NCBI GenBank assembly: GCA_030407085.1
Contig: CM059584.1
Location: 64,988,001 to 65,052,000, forward strand
Length of the DNA stretch: 64,000 bases
DNA from: Trichopria drosophilae
Lineage: Eukaryota > Arthropoda > Insecta > Hymenoptera > Diapriidae
Direction of reading: 5' to 3'
Part shown: positions 1 through 12,900 of the stretch, piece after piece
How positions within the stretch are numbered: position 1 is the first letter of the stretch
How the letters are laid out: each line of letters begins with the position of its first letter
The notes under the pieces: model-generated
Databases searched by the model: none
What the model was told of the DNA's origin: nothing
Seen by the model: the letters and a program-made list of their open reading frames with translations, nothing else
Program-made: the position numbers and the translations under genes

Positions 1-1
1 A

Positions 2-1052
2 TTGGATTTAGCGACTGCACATGGAATTCATATTCTTTCATTTCCTCCGCATTGCAGTCATAGGTTGCAGCCATTAGGTATCGGTTTTCGGTCCTACCAA
101 GGCTTATTACAAGTCGCAATGTTCTACGTGGCAAAAAAACAAGGCCAATAAAGTAAATTTGACGTTATTTTCTTTGAATTTTGATCATTATTTGACAATT
201 TTCTTAATTATTATAACTTTGTTTACCAATAGATTTTGGAAATGAGGCATATTGCTGGGCTTGTTTGTTCAGCATTGGATTTGGCACTAACACCAACAAC
301 GAGTAAATCAGGGTTTGCTGCAACGGGAATTGCTCCATTCAATCTTCATATCTTTACCGATGCTGATTTCATTCAAGCCGTTCTGCAAAATGCAAAGGAA
401 GCTGCGATTGAGACTGATCTCCACGACGATGATCAACGGCGTATTGTTATTGTTGAATCATTGAATGTCAATGACACAAATAATCCCAATGAAGAGTCCG
501 TGAATGAGACAAATAAACCAACAACATCTCGACGAGCATCGACTACGTCGCAAGAAAGTTATTCATCGATTTTGGATGAAATTGGTCCATTGCAAGCCGC
601 TACCCCAAAAAAGCCGTCGAATCGTGGTCGAAAGGCTATGGAAAGCAGCGAGCTAACTTCTCCAGAGAGCATTGCTTTTCTTCGAGAAAAAGTAGCAAAG
701 AAGGCAGCAATAGCAGAAAAAAAAGAAGCAATAGCAGCAAAAAAGGCAGCAACGGCAACGAATAAGGAAGCCTTAAAAAAAAGGAGTGCAACGAATAGAA
801 AGACGCCGAAAAAAGCTCCACAACCCTACTAAGCGTTCAAAAACAAGAATTTCTCCGCGATCGATTGATGACGATGACGATGATGATGATCCGGATTTTT
901 GTATCATATGCTTAAACTTGTTGCCGAAGAATTTGACAGCTTTCAATTGCATTAAGTGCAATTCATGTGAGAGGCCAGTCCATTTAAAATGTGCAAACAT
1001 GCGCACAAGCTATTTCACCTGCATTCATTGTGACAGCGATCTGGATGACTGA
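2..1052 (+). pseudogene. pogo/Tigger-like transposase, C-terminal part, broken
   Basis: This is the 3' part of a DDE transposase gene of the pogo/Tigger group; the 5' part lies outside the window. Bases 2-148 encode the conserved end of the DDE_1 domain: a PPHxSHRLQPL block, in which the family's usual LD after QP reads LG. A TAA at 149 follows; a GT at 153 and an AG at 231 could mark a small intron, but the stop lies before that donor. Bases 236-832 encode SGFAATGIAPFN, the typical post-domain motif, then a basic Lys/Ala-rich tail with the family's SELTSPE-like motif. A frameshift in the A run near 774-782 moves the frame to 786-1,052, which encodes an acidic stretch and a Cys/His zinc-binding module (CIIC, CIKC, CERPVHLKC, CIHC) like the PHD-like end of many pogo proteins. 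Family assignment is firm; function is lost. Confidence 0.85.
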
Positions 1053-1139
1053 AGGCCTTTAAAATATATTAAAATAATGTTTTATTTATATTACAGGTGG
1101 TTATGTTAAATATTTTTCGAATTTTAGTAATTTTTTTTG

Positions 1140-1363
1140 ACCGTCTCACAACTGGCTATAAATTTTTGTTTCTGTGAAAATAGATGTTTTTGCAAATTGG
1201 CAACAATTACTTTTCTTATTGACCTAAAAAAAAAAAAATTAATAAACATTGCTTATATAATATACTTTCAAATGTTACTTATTATTTTCAAATTCTGCTT
1301 ACACATTGAGAGGTATATTTAAAAAACAAAACCCGTCTCACAACTAACTACTCTCCCCTACTA
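1140..1363 (+). repeat. probable 3' terminal region of the pogo-like element
   Basis: The 13-base word CCGTCTCACAACT occurs twice, at about 1,140 and 1,333. The second copy runs into AACTACTCTCCCCTACTATA, which read on the minus strand starts TAGTAGGGGAGAGTAG, as expected for a terminal repeat at a TA target. The matching 5' end is outside the window, so the boundary is inferred. Confidence 0.4.
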
Positions 1364-1400
1364 TATCATCTAAAGTACATATTGTTCTTTACTGGCTTAA

Positions 1401-1435
1401 CCCTTATGTTACCACCCGGGTACCCGGGTACCCAT
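1401..1435 (-). repeat. piggyBac terminal repeat
   Basis: The repeat starts directly after TTAA and contains the self-complementary CCCGGGTACCCGGGTACCC. A near copy lies inside the element at 1,596-1,621, suggesting a terminal plus subterminal pair, the usual layout of piggyBac ends. Confidence 0.7.
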
Positions 1436-1595
1436 CGGCGTTCTGTATGTTGAATAATTTTTTTTCCTAAAGATGTACGCTAAAATACTCTCGGATCCCC
1501 ACGATTTGACTAACTTTCTATCAAATCATGCATTAAAAAAATTTTGCATTTTTTTCTTCATACAAAATTTATAATTTGAAAAAAAGTACATGTAT

Positions 1596-1621
1596 GTACC
1601 ATCCGGGTACCCGGGTACCCC
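1596..1621 (-). repeat. piggyBac subterminal copy of the GGGTACCCGGG motif
   Basis: GTACCATCCGGGTACCCGGG plus GTACCCC repeats the terminal motif at 1,411-1,435 about 160 bp further in. Such inner copies often serve as extra transposase binding sites; that role is inferred. Confidence 0.5.
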
Positions 1622-1780
1622 TTATATAAAAATAGTGAAATATACATATTACGATTTAAAAAAATTGAGGAAATACAATACAATAATGTTTAATAAATAA
1701 ATTACATAAAATATTATTAATCTTTAATAATTTATTAAATGAATTAAATGAAAATAGCGTTTTTATTACATTAACAAAAG

Positions 1781-3760
1781 TTATTCACTACATTCCAAAC
1801 ATTTCGTAATTTTTGCTGTGTACTCATCGCAAACTGGCTTTTGACATGAAAGGCAGCTCTTTCTCGTCTTTCGCCGTTCCCTAATTGGGTGTTTTTTACA
1901 AATATGGCATGTTCCAACTACTACTTTTCTACCAGTCGTATCACGTAGATGATTGTCAGCAACGACTTCCGCTGCAACTGTAGGACAGCTAATGTAGCTT
2001 TCAACTGCCAATTTTGTAGCTGGGTTTCATACTATTTGTTGATTTGAAGCTCTCTCTTCAATGATCGGCATGGCTAACTCTTCAGCAAGCTGGTCTAAGA
2101 AAAGTTTCCTTTGATTTGTCTTTTTTTTTAATAATTTTATTATTTTCATAATAAATGATGTATGCTGCTAAAGCAGAAATGTCGAGAATATTGAAAAAGA
2201 AAGCTAGCGGCCATCTGGATGTTCGCCGTTGTGCCGTATATCTTGAGCAGATATGATCCATTCTATCAACTTTTGTTTTATTGTAAAACAATATCATATC
2301 TGGCTTTTGATGAAGTGCATCTGAAATTACAGCATTGGCATGCATCGTGCTGAGTAGGATTACGAATTTGTTTTTTTTTCGGAAAGTATTTCTCTTGATT
2401 TTGACGCCTTCATTTCTTGTCGTATGTAGGTTTTATTTTTTTTTCAACGTACCGACGAGAGTAAGGTTCCAGGTCAAAAGAAGTTTTGCTAGAGGTAAAG
2501 TAGTGAAAAATCTGTCCGTGCTAATGTTTCGTAGTGATCCTTTGTAGGCAACTGCCAATTCTTTGACTATTCTTTCACCTTGATTGACGTCACGAGTATT
2601 ACCGACTTTACCTGTATAGATTATTCCCTTGAATGGGTATCCATTTTCTGCGTCACATAACCACCAAACTTTGATACCATATTTGGCAGGCTTCGAATGC
2701 ATGTACTGAGTAAATTTCGTTCATCCTCGAAAAGGAAACAGCTGCTCATCGATAGTCAAATATTCTGATGACTTGTAAACTGACGCTAAATTGGCATTCA
2801 GCATATTCCAAATGTCAGATATTGGAGCAGCTTTATCACTGGCTGCTCGAACATGACGTGTAGTGTGATCATCAAATCGAATAAATAAATAAATAAGTAA
2901 AATCGATTGAAACCGTGATCTACCCATCGTAGCACGATAAAGAGGAAAAGATGCTTTTTTCCATATTACTGTTACGTGATCAATATTGGAATTATGAACA
3001 CCAGCACATAACAAAATCCCAAAGAAAGAATACATCTCTTTTTGAGTAACTTTCTTCCAAACACGTGGCTCTCTTTTGGGGTGTTCACCGTTATATTCTT
3101 GATAGACAGCTTCTGCCTTTTTGTTAGTGCAACGTACAATAATATCTACCATTTCCATAGTCATCATTTTTTTGAAAGTATCAGAAATCGATAACATCAC
3201 TGTGATTCTGTGTGGTCCAGCTCTTTGTCGAATAATGTTTCTTGAAGGTGTTTGATGAAGGTTCGGTGGATTTTTGAGCCAAACTGTGTTGTATTTAGCA
3301 ATAAAAGATGTATTGTTACTTCTTAAAACAGATAAAAATGTGAAGTATAAATACGATATGATTAAATATAATAGACATATATGTGCAGCTATAGAATATC
3401 GTTCTTACTTTGCGATGTTGCAGCAACCACGTCTTCATTTTCTTCTTCAGATTCGCTTTCACGTTCATTTTCTTCTTCTGCAGCTTCTTCATTCGCAGGC
3501 TCCTCATCACTACCGACATCTTCCTGAAACTCATCAGCCTCGTAATCACTCTCTTGCTCATTATCAGATACCTCAAGATCAAGATCATCTGCAGGAAGCC
3601 AGTCGTCGTCTTCACTGTCAGATGATGCTAAACGTTCATTTTCTTCATCACCTATTAATACTTTCAAGTATTCTCTTCTTTCAGCTTCACTCAATCTAAA
3701 AAGATAAATAAATTTATGTAAACTAAAAGAATTATACTTGAAGCATCCATTCAAATCCAA
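1781..3760 (-). pseudogene. piggyBac transposase, decayed
   Basis: The order on the minus strand is: an acidic Asp/Glu/Ser-rich N-terminus (3,760-3,389) preceded by a plausible acceptor TTTTTAG; the DDE domain start (3,200-2,721) with TIDEQLFPFRG carrying the first catalytic Asp; a TGA at 2,723-2,721 where the family has Arg (FRGR); KPAKYGIKVWW and STDRFFTTLPLA with the second Asp; a TAA at 2,435-2,433 in an A run after GTLKKK; then STMHANAV and KVDRMDHICSRYT with the third Asp (2,345-2,082). A further frameshift separates the C-terminal cysteine-rich domain (2,011-1,781; CHIC, CLSC, CLEC), typical of piggyBac. All catalytic Asp positions survive, but at least two nonsense changes and one frameshift make it inactive. 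The intron between 3,389 and 3,200 is not resolved. Confidence 0.9.
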
Positions 3761-4009
3761 AGTGCATCCAAAGTGCGAAACGCCTCTTTTTTTAACACAA
3801 TAGTTTGTCTTATGAATAACAGGTGGGGTTTGTTTTTTTGTCTCTTACTCAATAGCATAATAAACTTTTCTGGCAATATATGATCCCGTTGAAATGTAAT
3901 AATTCGCGTTGCGTTCATATTAGAACGACGCATTATTGTTTTCCTTTATTCCTTTGTTTACATTTTGTACTTATGCCGTAGATACCACGAAATTTGAGTT
4001 GTTTATGTA

Positions 4010-5136
4010 TTGAAAACGAACGCCGAAGAATTTCCTACTCTTCTCTATATGAGAACATATATATTCTTTGTTTATGTTTTGAATAAACACGGGCCTCGTG
4101 TCGTTCACCGCTTAAAGGAATGGACTAATATATCGGCATTATTAGCTAAAATATTAAATCAACGTATTTTTCTTTTACAATGTCGATATAAAAAAGTTCT
4201 TCCTAAACATATTCATGTATTGCTATCTAAAATTGATGGTAACTATTTTTCCTATAAAGTAAACGATAGGTTCCACCATTTTTACAATAAGTCCTCTCAA
4301 TTACTATTAAATTTGGAAATATCCGACATACATTACAAGATTGGCCATTTTCGAAATATTAAATATAACCTTTATCGCCTAATAGCACACCACATACCCT
4401 TTCAACTATATCATCACTTTTTTAATACACAAAACATAAAATATAATAGAATCTTTTAATTCACTCACACAGGCTCCGTAAAAAGTTAAATTGGATGATT
4501 TATAATCATACCAGGTTTAACTCGGCTAATATTATACCTAATATCAAACCCAATTGGCTGTTAAATCTTACTGATGTCGAAATGCCAAATGAAGTAATGA
4601 ACATAATTGGCCGGGGGGAAAACACGCATTTCCCACTAATATTAAATTTCCCACACATAATTTTATCGCTAGTATTAAAGATGTTCTAACTAAAGTTGAA
4701 AACGTCATTGATGACGATGGAAATATCATTATGGATAAGAAAAACATAATTAGACAGGAGTGTATTCATACCATAAACCGAAGACCAATGATAGACAATA
4801 CAATCCCAAACGGCCTGGTACACAAGCTTAACTCCTTTTTAAAAAAAGAAGACAACATCATTATTACTCATGCTGACAAAGGTAACACGACTGTTGTCTT
4901 ATCCAAAAATGTATATTTAAAAAAAAATGAATGATCTCTTAAATGACGTCAAAAATTACACAATATCAAAATTTGAGTACGCGAGAAGCATCTCAAAAAA
5001 AGTGAACTCTCTAATTATTAAATGGGAGAAGCACGAATACATCAATACAAGGACAGGTAAAAGGTTAAAATCCTACAATAGTGTGATTCCTAGAGCCTAC
5101 GGGTTACCGAAAATCCACAAAAGTAGTAGAGGAGGG
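4010..5136 (+). pseudogene. Penelope-like retroelement, 5' fragment with frameshifts
   Basis: Four open pieces in changing frames (4,010-4,459; 4,495-4,689; 4,731-4,934; 4,927 to about 5,135) read as the N-terminal half of a Penelope-like polyprotein. Diagnostic blocks are LLQCRYKKVLPKHI and LLNLEISDIHYKI in the first piece, ITHADKGNTTVVLSK near 4,858-4,902, and the PRAYGLPKIHK block just before the reverse-transcriptase core near 5,090-5,124. Sequence similarity stops abruptly after this block, so the RT core and GIY-YIG endonuclease are absent. At least three frameshifts are needed to join the pieces. A 5' fragment is unusual, because target-primed retroelements are normally truncated at the 5' side; later deletion or replacement is inferred. 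Confidence 0.8.
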
Positions 5137-6220
5137 ACAGTTTCCACGAAGTTCCCGCCGCCGCCACCAGGCGTCGCCACAGTCGCGGCGCTGTCGCAGC
5201 ATGCGAGGTGGTAGATTCGTAAACTAATTCGCAGACTGATTCGTGGACTAATTCGCGGATTGAGTCGCGGAATGACTCACGGGATTTGCTGTTTAGTACG
5301 CGGGCTTATATATAATTCAAGACTCTCTCATTGGGAAATCTGACCGTCACTAATGAGGTCATTAAGATGACGCAAGGACTTCGTGGACGGTCCCATTGAG
5401 TTTTCGAAGATTAATGCTGTAGCGTTATGCATATATCTTTCGATCTTTTAAATGTGCCCTGTTGGGAAATCTCTCTTTCAATATGGCACAACGTTGCCAA
5501 CCTAATTCGGATGTTACATATCGTTTTTGATGAATTGAAAGCGTAGATTTCCATTAGTCTAAATACCAGCTTGAAGGTGTCTGGCCCAATCTCGTATATC
5601 GGCGACCTACTTTTTAAATCTCACACAAATTTTAAAAACCTACAATCAGGGCTTTGACCTCTCCCTTGTCATGTTGTAAGTTCGAATTCACCTTTCAGAA
5701 TTTTCCCTCGTCGGGGAAATCTATCCATCAATATGACAATCGTCTTGACAAGCAGTTAGCGTAACTCAATGATCTCAAATAGTGAAAAATTAATTTAGAA
5801 AAGCCTCTAAGGAAGTTTCAACGCATTCAAAAGACCTGGCGTCGACCCCTTGATGCGCGGGACCCGGCAGGTCTATTTTTCCTACATCTCCCTTTCGAAA
5901 GCGCTCGTTCTAGATTCCAATCATTGGGAAAACACATGTAACTTCTATCATCCTTGGGAAAACACATGTAAATTCCAAGCATATTAGATAATATGTCGGG
6001 ACCTATGCCTCTCAAAGATGGTATACGAGTTGAGACGCGTGTAAAACCCATTAGTGATTACGTCCCCCATGATCTCATTCTAACCGTGCTTTTAAGATTT
6101 AAGACCAGGGCCGACGCTCGAGACGTGACGATGACCTACTAACGCTCGGAGCCTGACAGCTACGACAGGTGCATAAAAGACGCCATGAAAGTCTCAACGC
6201 GTTCCTAAAAAGGTTCACTC
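5137..6220. other. unassigned repeat-like block with higher GC
   Basis: It starts with a GC-rich stretch (GTTCCCGCCGCCGCC) that abuts the Penelope-like fragment. It contains short imperfect repeats: four ATTCG-type units at 5,213-5,283, GGGAAATCT words near 5,334, 5,465 and 5,716, a tandem pair of GGGAAAACACATGTAA at about 5,928 and 5,957, and CAACGCRTTC near 5,820 and 6,197. No convincing coding region is seen. The texture resembles an old LTR or non-coding repeat, but no ends could be identified. Confidence 0.35.
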
Positions 6221-6331
6221 TTGAACCCATTGTTAAATATGACCATTTTAAATAATAACCCATTTTCTTTTTTGGTACAATATCATGCAGAAAAGAAGAT
6301 GAAGAAAATACAGAAGATGTTTTTAATAAAT

Positions 6332-6337
6332 TTTATT
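6332..6337 (-). terminator. poly(A) signal for the cysteine-rich minus-strand gene
   Basis: AATAAA on the minus strand lies about 80 bases past the stop codon at 6,418, a normal distance for 3' end processing. It supports a real gene end here. Confidence 0.45.
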
Positions 6338-6417
6338 TTTCACATTCATATTCATTCATACATTACATTATTTTTTTTGTTTACAATATTGTTATACATA
6401 AGAATATAAAATAGCGA

Positions 6418-7003
6418 TCACGTAAAATTTATATTTTCAATATCGTCAGCTAATGCATGGCTTTTAATTTGACAACTGATGCAGTCTTTAATCATAGGCG
6501 GTTCACCATCTATCGTATCATAGCTTGATTCAAAATGTTTATAACATCGTCGACATTCACGTATTTCAGGATGCATTTGCATAGCAGGTGGCAAGCAGGT
6601 CCATGCTTCTTCAATTTGTCGTTCAGCAAACATGCAGATGAAAATCGATCGGTAGACATTCTATACCTTTTGTTTCCATCAATGCGAGACTTTTCACTTC
6701 GTAATAAATCCTTAATGAACGTTGAAGTGATGCAGGCTGTTCAAGTAGATTTCCCAATACCCAATTTTTAAGTATTTGTACATTTTCTTTAGTGCAAGTT
6801 CCATAATTTTCACACTTCTCCAACAATTCATATTGCTGCTGTTGCTGCAGTTTTTTCAGAGATGGGCAGTCCAAAACGTCGAGATCAATAACATTTTCAG
6901 CGTTTAATATATCCTCCAACCAACATTTTTTATCGACTCCTTTTACATAAATTTTGTTGGCACATTTAATGATATCCTCCAAAGTCTCGTCAGTATTAAC
7001 CAG
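6418..7003 (-). pseudogene. cysteine-rich protein, C-terminal part, unknown function
   Basis: Two overlapping minus-strand frames, 7,003-6,623 and about 6,650-6,418, look like one gene split by a single frameshift at 6,620-6,650. No family is recognised with confidence. The first frame follows a TAA at 7,006, so an upstream exon or further decay is likely. It holds a five-Gln run and spaced cysteines (KCANK, KKCWLED, DCPS, EKCENYGTCTKEN). The second frame has a CRRC...CISC pair 20 residues apart with an acidic GEPP in the loop, the look of a small zinc ribbon. The TFIIS-like ribbon of baculovirus/nudivirus LEF-5 is one weak resemblance; a secreted Cys-rich insect protein is another. No transposon ends flank it. 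Its base composition is like that of its surroundings. Confidence 0.45.
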
Positions 7004-7009
7004 TTATTC

Positions 7010-8130
7010 ACTCTTTTATAGTGTAACGGTAATCACACCCATTGATATGGCACTTTAAACACAAAAGTCTAAATTTCACCGACGAAAATATTCATTATAG
7101 ACACTGCAAGTATCAAACAATTAATGACTGACATTACATATAAAGGCGCTACTTATACTTTTATGATGAGTTATTATCAAAATGCGATTTCATGAACAAC
7201 CAACAAAAATCCCAATCATCAATTTTGATCATTTAACATCGTCTGTTAGTCCAGTGCCAATAAGGTTGTTAATGAATAAAATTAATAACAGGTCGCCACT
7301 ATGTGGAAATGGTAGATTAAGTAAGTAAGATGAAGTAAAGTAACTATACTGTATAATTGACACGGAGCTGTCCGATGAGAAGTTAAGGTAACCGAATAAC
7401 TGCTGACTGTAAAGTTGGAGAGGTCAGCCATACCGATACGTTGACGATATTTTAGCCCATGAAGTCTGAGAAAGAAGGACATGTTTTTTCGAAAGCTGAA
7501 GCTTTGTCAGCTAAACTTTTGTAAGCAATTTTTACAAGGCCTTAAATCTGTAATAAGTTGAATATACTCGAAAACGGTCATACCGCCCTTAGAGACACAA
7601 AGAATGATATAAGAATTATAATATTGCTTTGTACTGTAGCGAGCTGTTATATCTATTACGTGACCTATTGAAGGTGATTAAAGTGAAAAATTTGAAAAAA
7701 CTGCTTGATCATGCAAGCAACGAAAATCAAAGCGTAATGTATAAAAATCGTAGAGTTTGTAAGAATCTAGGATATAATAAGGTGATAGCGATAAAATTGA
7801 CAATATTCGAAAATAAATCGAAACGCGGTTTACTAATGAATGAGAACTTCGGATGTGTTTCTATTCACCACATGGCATACAGGGAGAATTCGATATTTAA
7901 ATTATATTTTTCTGTAACTGTATGTCATCGTTATTTTAATATATAGTTTCACTTCTAGTGTTATATGAAAACTTCAAATACGCTTCATACGCCTCAAATA
8001 GATTTGTTCACCTTAAATTTGTTTCTTAAGCGTAGTTACACAATCGCGTAGCAGTTGTTTTTTATTAATTTCATTTGGGCTGGCGAACTAGTCCGCTTAA
8101 TATGAAAAAAAGAAAGATGTAATATCTCTG

Positions 8131-8180
<50 letters not shown>

Positions 8181-9930
8181 TCTCTCCCGCTATCCGTCTT
8201 TCATTACCATCCAGCTACAATGACTAAAAAATTCTTCTACCGTCTATTTTCGTTTGAGAAGATTAGGTCTTTCAGTGGTTGTACTCAAGCCAGCTACTCA
8301 TCATATCTGACTTTCAGAACTCAATTCCTATTATGTAGGTATTTTCTCATTTCCCTTTCCGTGCATCGTCACAGACCGGCAAGAGATTCGTAAAGCCACT
8401 AATCGATTGAACATGCCTCATTTTACCATATCCTCTGTGATGATGATCCTCTGACTGATATGAAATATTTAGGCTACGCTACTGCTTGAATAAGTCCTGA
8501 GGTCATAGGTCCCGGATATCATGGAATTATCCTATACACAATACATACGTGAGTCTCTTTCGGTTCATCTGGCTGACATTTTCAATCTACCCTTTCACTG
8601 TTGTTAGTTCCTGTGTCATCCGCTGATACTCGTCCAGTATCGAACCCAACAACAATTAAGAGTATTGTACAACGATTAGAACCAGCAAACAATCTAATAC
8701 TGAATAACATGATCTCCTAATGTTGTGCAGAAAAATGATCAAAATACAAATCATTATGTGATGAAAGCATAAACAATTTCATTTGGTAATAAATTACTAT
8801 AAAACTTTCCATTATATAATATGAATTCTTAGTATTAAATAATAATATTTCGTATTAAGCTCGTTGCGTCCGTCGTATGGTCTATTCGTTAACTTGCATT
8901 CGTATAGTAATGTACGCTACATTACTCCATGTTCGAATTCGCTCGGTGCTCCATGTTATTCAATTTATTTCTGAACCTCGCAAAAATGTACAATTTTTGC
9001 AATGCAAACTAGGCAACATTGTTCGCGTTGCTAATTGTACGAAATTGTAACGTTTACAATTGTATTTTTAATAATGATTTTTTTTTTGTAAATCTATTTC
9101 AGATTACCGGGACTCGTTTCTTAACCTTTAAGTTGTTAGTATACAAATTTAATATAAGAATAAATGTGCAAGCCGTGCAATTGTGCTTATTGTTGGTTTT
9201 TTACTAGCTTATAGTACTTTTACTAGAGAAGAGTATTTTCCAATGTAGGTTTACAATTCACGAACTGCTTGTTCTTTAACCACAAAGCACGTGAAATTCT
9301 ACATGTACATGTTGTATCTTTACGGTGTAAAACGCGAATCACTTAATTTCCTTAAAATAAGTTGAAATATTTTTTTTTGCAATGTGCCATTTCATATGGA
9401 AGGATACGTTTGAATTCCGCGACCTATTTTGTATTTCATACTTTTTTTTCATTCTGTTAATTACTTGTACATATTATTTTACAAGTTGTGGTGGAAATAA
9501 CCGATTAAGTGATAGGTTAGACCGTAATTAAACATAATCTAAAATTAGTTTCCTACGATTCGGATAATAAAACTAGTTTGAGTTTAAAAGTGAACGAAAC
9601 TTGTTCCTTTTAATTATAATACATTTATATATAAAAGCGAATACCTCCGTGGAGCTCCGTGGATTGGCATTGAAAGCAACGAATATTACAATCTTTATGT
9701 TTTAATGCCGTTAAGAAATCGAAAGTATTTACAGGTTGATGAGAGTGAGAGAGACAGACTTATTTGAATGCATTACAAGTGTTGATTAGATATCAGTCCA
9801 TCCTTCGTATATGCTCGATGAGCTCGTGGCTTCTATGTATGTCTATATTCGTTGGTAAAACTAGTCACGATGGCGGATTTCATGTCAAATTAAATTGCAA
9901 TAATACGAAGTACGATAATCGGGGTGTATT
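7010..9930. other. non-coding stretch without recognised features
   Basis: Only short, unconvincing open frames occur here, the longest being about 105 codons at 7,629-7,946 with no recognisable motif. A (CT)n tract lies at 8,131-8,186. No transposon ends were identified. Confidence 0.5.
8131..8186 (+). repeat. (CT)n microsatellite
   Basis: About 55 bases of CT dinucleotide, interrupted near 8,168-8,178 by ATCT units. Confidence 0.95.
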
Positions 9931-9934
9931 CCAT

Positions 9935-12900
9935 TAGGGTTCCCAACAGTAACCGCAACTTTTGGTAGGTTGGCACTACTGACACTTACTGCTGGAGTTC
10001 GGTTCCAAGTCTGCTGTTCTCGCATAACGTGACTAATGACATGTGATTGTAGTGTTGGATTTAGAAATGCATTATGGAATAAATAAAAAAATAATAATAT
10101 GTTACTCCCCCCAACTTTAATCTCCCGAAAATATTTGCTATAAGTGTTAAATGAGATTCGGTTCGTTAAGATTTTTTCAGTTACTGCCAATAACCGGTAG
10201 ACAAAGTGAAAAATAGTTCAACAATAAATATGAGTATATCAATTTGCAAAATATAAATGGTACTTAACGATCTTACAAAATATCTATCTATTGTTTTAAT
10301 TTTATTCAACTGTTTTAATTTACTTAATTCTTACAGTATACAACATCGTGCTTCACTTCTGTATCAACATTCAATATTTAATAAATGATACTTTTTAATG
10401 GTATTAAACTGCGTATAAAAATTTTATACTGTTACATAACATAGAAAAAAGAGTATACCTACTGTATAACATTATACCGTATAATGAAAGTATACTTTAG
10501 TATCACATAAATAGTGAGATGAAGTATTTTCTGAAGTAAGATAATAAGTGTCATTTATTTTAAGAATTAACATGCGCACACTCAGAGGCTTCAAAATCTC
10601 CAAACACTGCCTGCATATAACAAAAATTATCATGCTATTGTTTGAAGTTGTTTTAACGCAAATCCTCAGTTCTTCCCCTGGCAGAAATTTATCCATTTAT
10701 TAGATATTTATTGTCTAACATTCTTATAAAATGTCCAAGAAAGAGACATTTTTATTGGCCATTGTAAACAATTATTAAACAAATAGGTAAGATTTTTTTC
10801 AACATTTATTAGGCAGTTTTATTAGATAATTTTTGTACACTTTTTAAACAATTTTAATGGCTTACGCGTTTTACGAATTTAAAAAGAGATTTTCCAGTTT
10901 TCGGAGTATGCTCAGCAACACTAAACATCTACTACACCTGCATATCACAGATATATATACTGGCGGAATGTTGCATAATCTGAATACCGAAACCGCTTCT
11001 ACGAATCTAGAAACGCCGTACTTCATATGCCTATGCATATACGTATATACTGCAGTGAAGCGTTCATCCGAATGTACTCGTCTGAGGTTGCTTGTATACT
11101 AGATACTTACAAGCTTGTGCGCTTGCGGGAAAGTGTTGTAGTCGCCAGAACTGATCGAGCGCATCGAATGTTACCTTATCATACAGGGAAGGGAACTAAG
11201 TATAACAAGTTACCGTCAGTAACTTACCGACATGGTTTATGTTGACATTTAGGAGACTCTTAACTTACAACATAAATGTCAAACATTCCCAGGTCAATCG
11301 TGGCAGCAAGGCAGCATAACCCAATCAGATAAGTATTTTAAATATGTAAATAATAAATTACATAATTACATGCTTTAGAGTAGACACTGTGTGTCTTTTA
11401 ATTCGTTTTTTTTTTGTTTCAGGCCAATGCTGTTTTATGAAGACGAAGAGCAGGATGTCAATCAACTTGGTTTGTGCAATTTCCCAGTCCAATGATACTT
11501 ACTCGTGCTGGACATCATGAATTCTTCGATAATTATAAAATTATCATCTGAAAGTGCACAAACTACAAACTCGATTGATGTCGTTTACAATTCAGTCAGT
11601 GTCTTTTTTTCAATCAAGACTATTTCACAAAAGTCAAGGATGTATAAACCTATTATCAGTACCCTATGCTAAGTACATTATAAATTGTCACTAAATGGCA
11701 GGTTTCTGTTATTAATTTGAAAAATTACAAATTAATAACTTGTAGCTAATTGTGAGTCACGAAAAGAATAAAGGTGTATTCCATACAACATATAAAAACA
11801 AGAACGGAAAATTACATTTACGACATTCGAATTTCAATATCTTATATCATGAAATATTAAATAGTGATGTCAGAATAAATCTCATAATGTATAAAATAGA
11901 AATCTGGGGTCTGCAAACCCGATTGATTGCTCTTGCAAATTTATATAATTTTCTTGCTAACGCAGTAACATTTTATTAATAATTAATTTTATATAATTGT
12001 CTTATTACCAGCATCGTGGTTAAAGTTTATACACATTTAACGAACGATGTTAGAGATATAGAATTCAAATCGTAATGCCGCAAGAAGAATTAGCTCCATA
12101 CATTTTCATAGAATATTTAAATAGTTGCAAAATGTTTCCACTTTCTTTCCACTGCATGTGTTAAGAAGTACTAGAATATAATGCAACAGAGACCTGTCAA
12201 TGAAATTTGGTACAACAACATTTTACATCAATAATGTTTGAATTGGTTGGATGAAGTATTAGTACAGTTTGTTTTGACTCGCGTAAAGTATAAAATTTAC
12301 ATTTGAATGTCGTAAATGTAATTGATCGATCTTGTATTTTTATAAGATGTTCATATTGCTTTGAACTTGCTTATATACGAACTTCAGTTCTCATTGGGTT
12401 ACGACTCATGATTTTATGTATAGTATTAATGAATAATAAAAAAAACGGAAACCTGCTGATGACACTGGGTAAAAGTTTACGTTCATAAAAACTAATACGA
12501 CTAGTACGACAATAAATCCTCGGTTTTTGTGGAAAAGGCTAGATCGTAGTAAAAGAGTTATGGGCTCGGTATGAAATGTCAAACGCATTATTTCCTGCTA
12601 TTTAAACATTATGTAAAATTGCAAGAACTGTCAATTTTTTAGTACGATCTGTTTCTTTACAAAAACCGATGGTTGTACGAGTCGTATAATGTGTTAAGTA
12701 CAAAAAGTTGTACCAAATTTCATTGACAGGTCTCGGTTGTTGTATTAATTTTTAGTGTTTCTTAACACATGCGGTGCAAAGAAAGTCGAAACATTATGCA
12801 ACAATTTATTCAAATATTATATAAAATTGTCCGAGCTAATTTTGCTTGTGGCATTACGATTTAAATTTTATACATTTTTATCGTGGTTTGTGAAATGTTT

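Larger units (their letters stand above)
1397..3990 (-). mobile_element. piggyBac-family transposon, one end missing
   Basis: A TTAA at 1,397-1,400 is followed at 1,401 by CCCTTATGTTACC and then a GGGTACCCGGGTACCC block. This is the layout of a piggyBac end (TTAA target, repeat starting CCC). The element contains a minus-strand piggyBac transposase remnant. No matching inverted end or second TTAA-CCC is visible upstream of the gene around 3,900-4,010, where Penelope-like sequence begins. The right end therefore appears truncated or replaced, and its limit is approximate. Confidence 0.75.

Noticed and set aside
8131..8186. (CT)n tract as a regulatory GAGA site
   Set aside because: No nearby gene or promoter; a plain microsatellite is the simpler reading.
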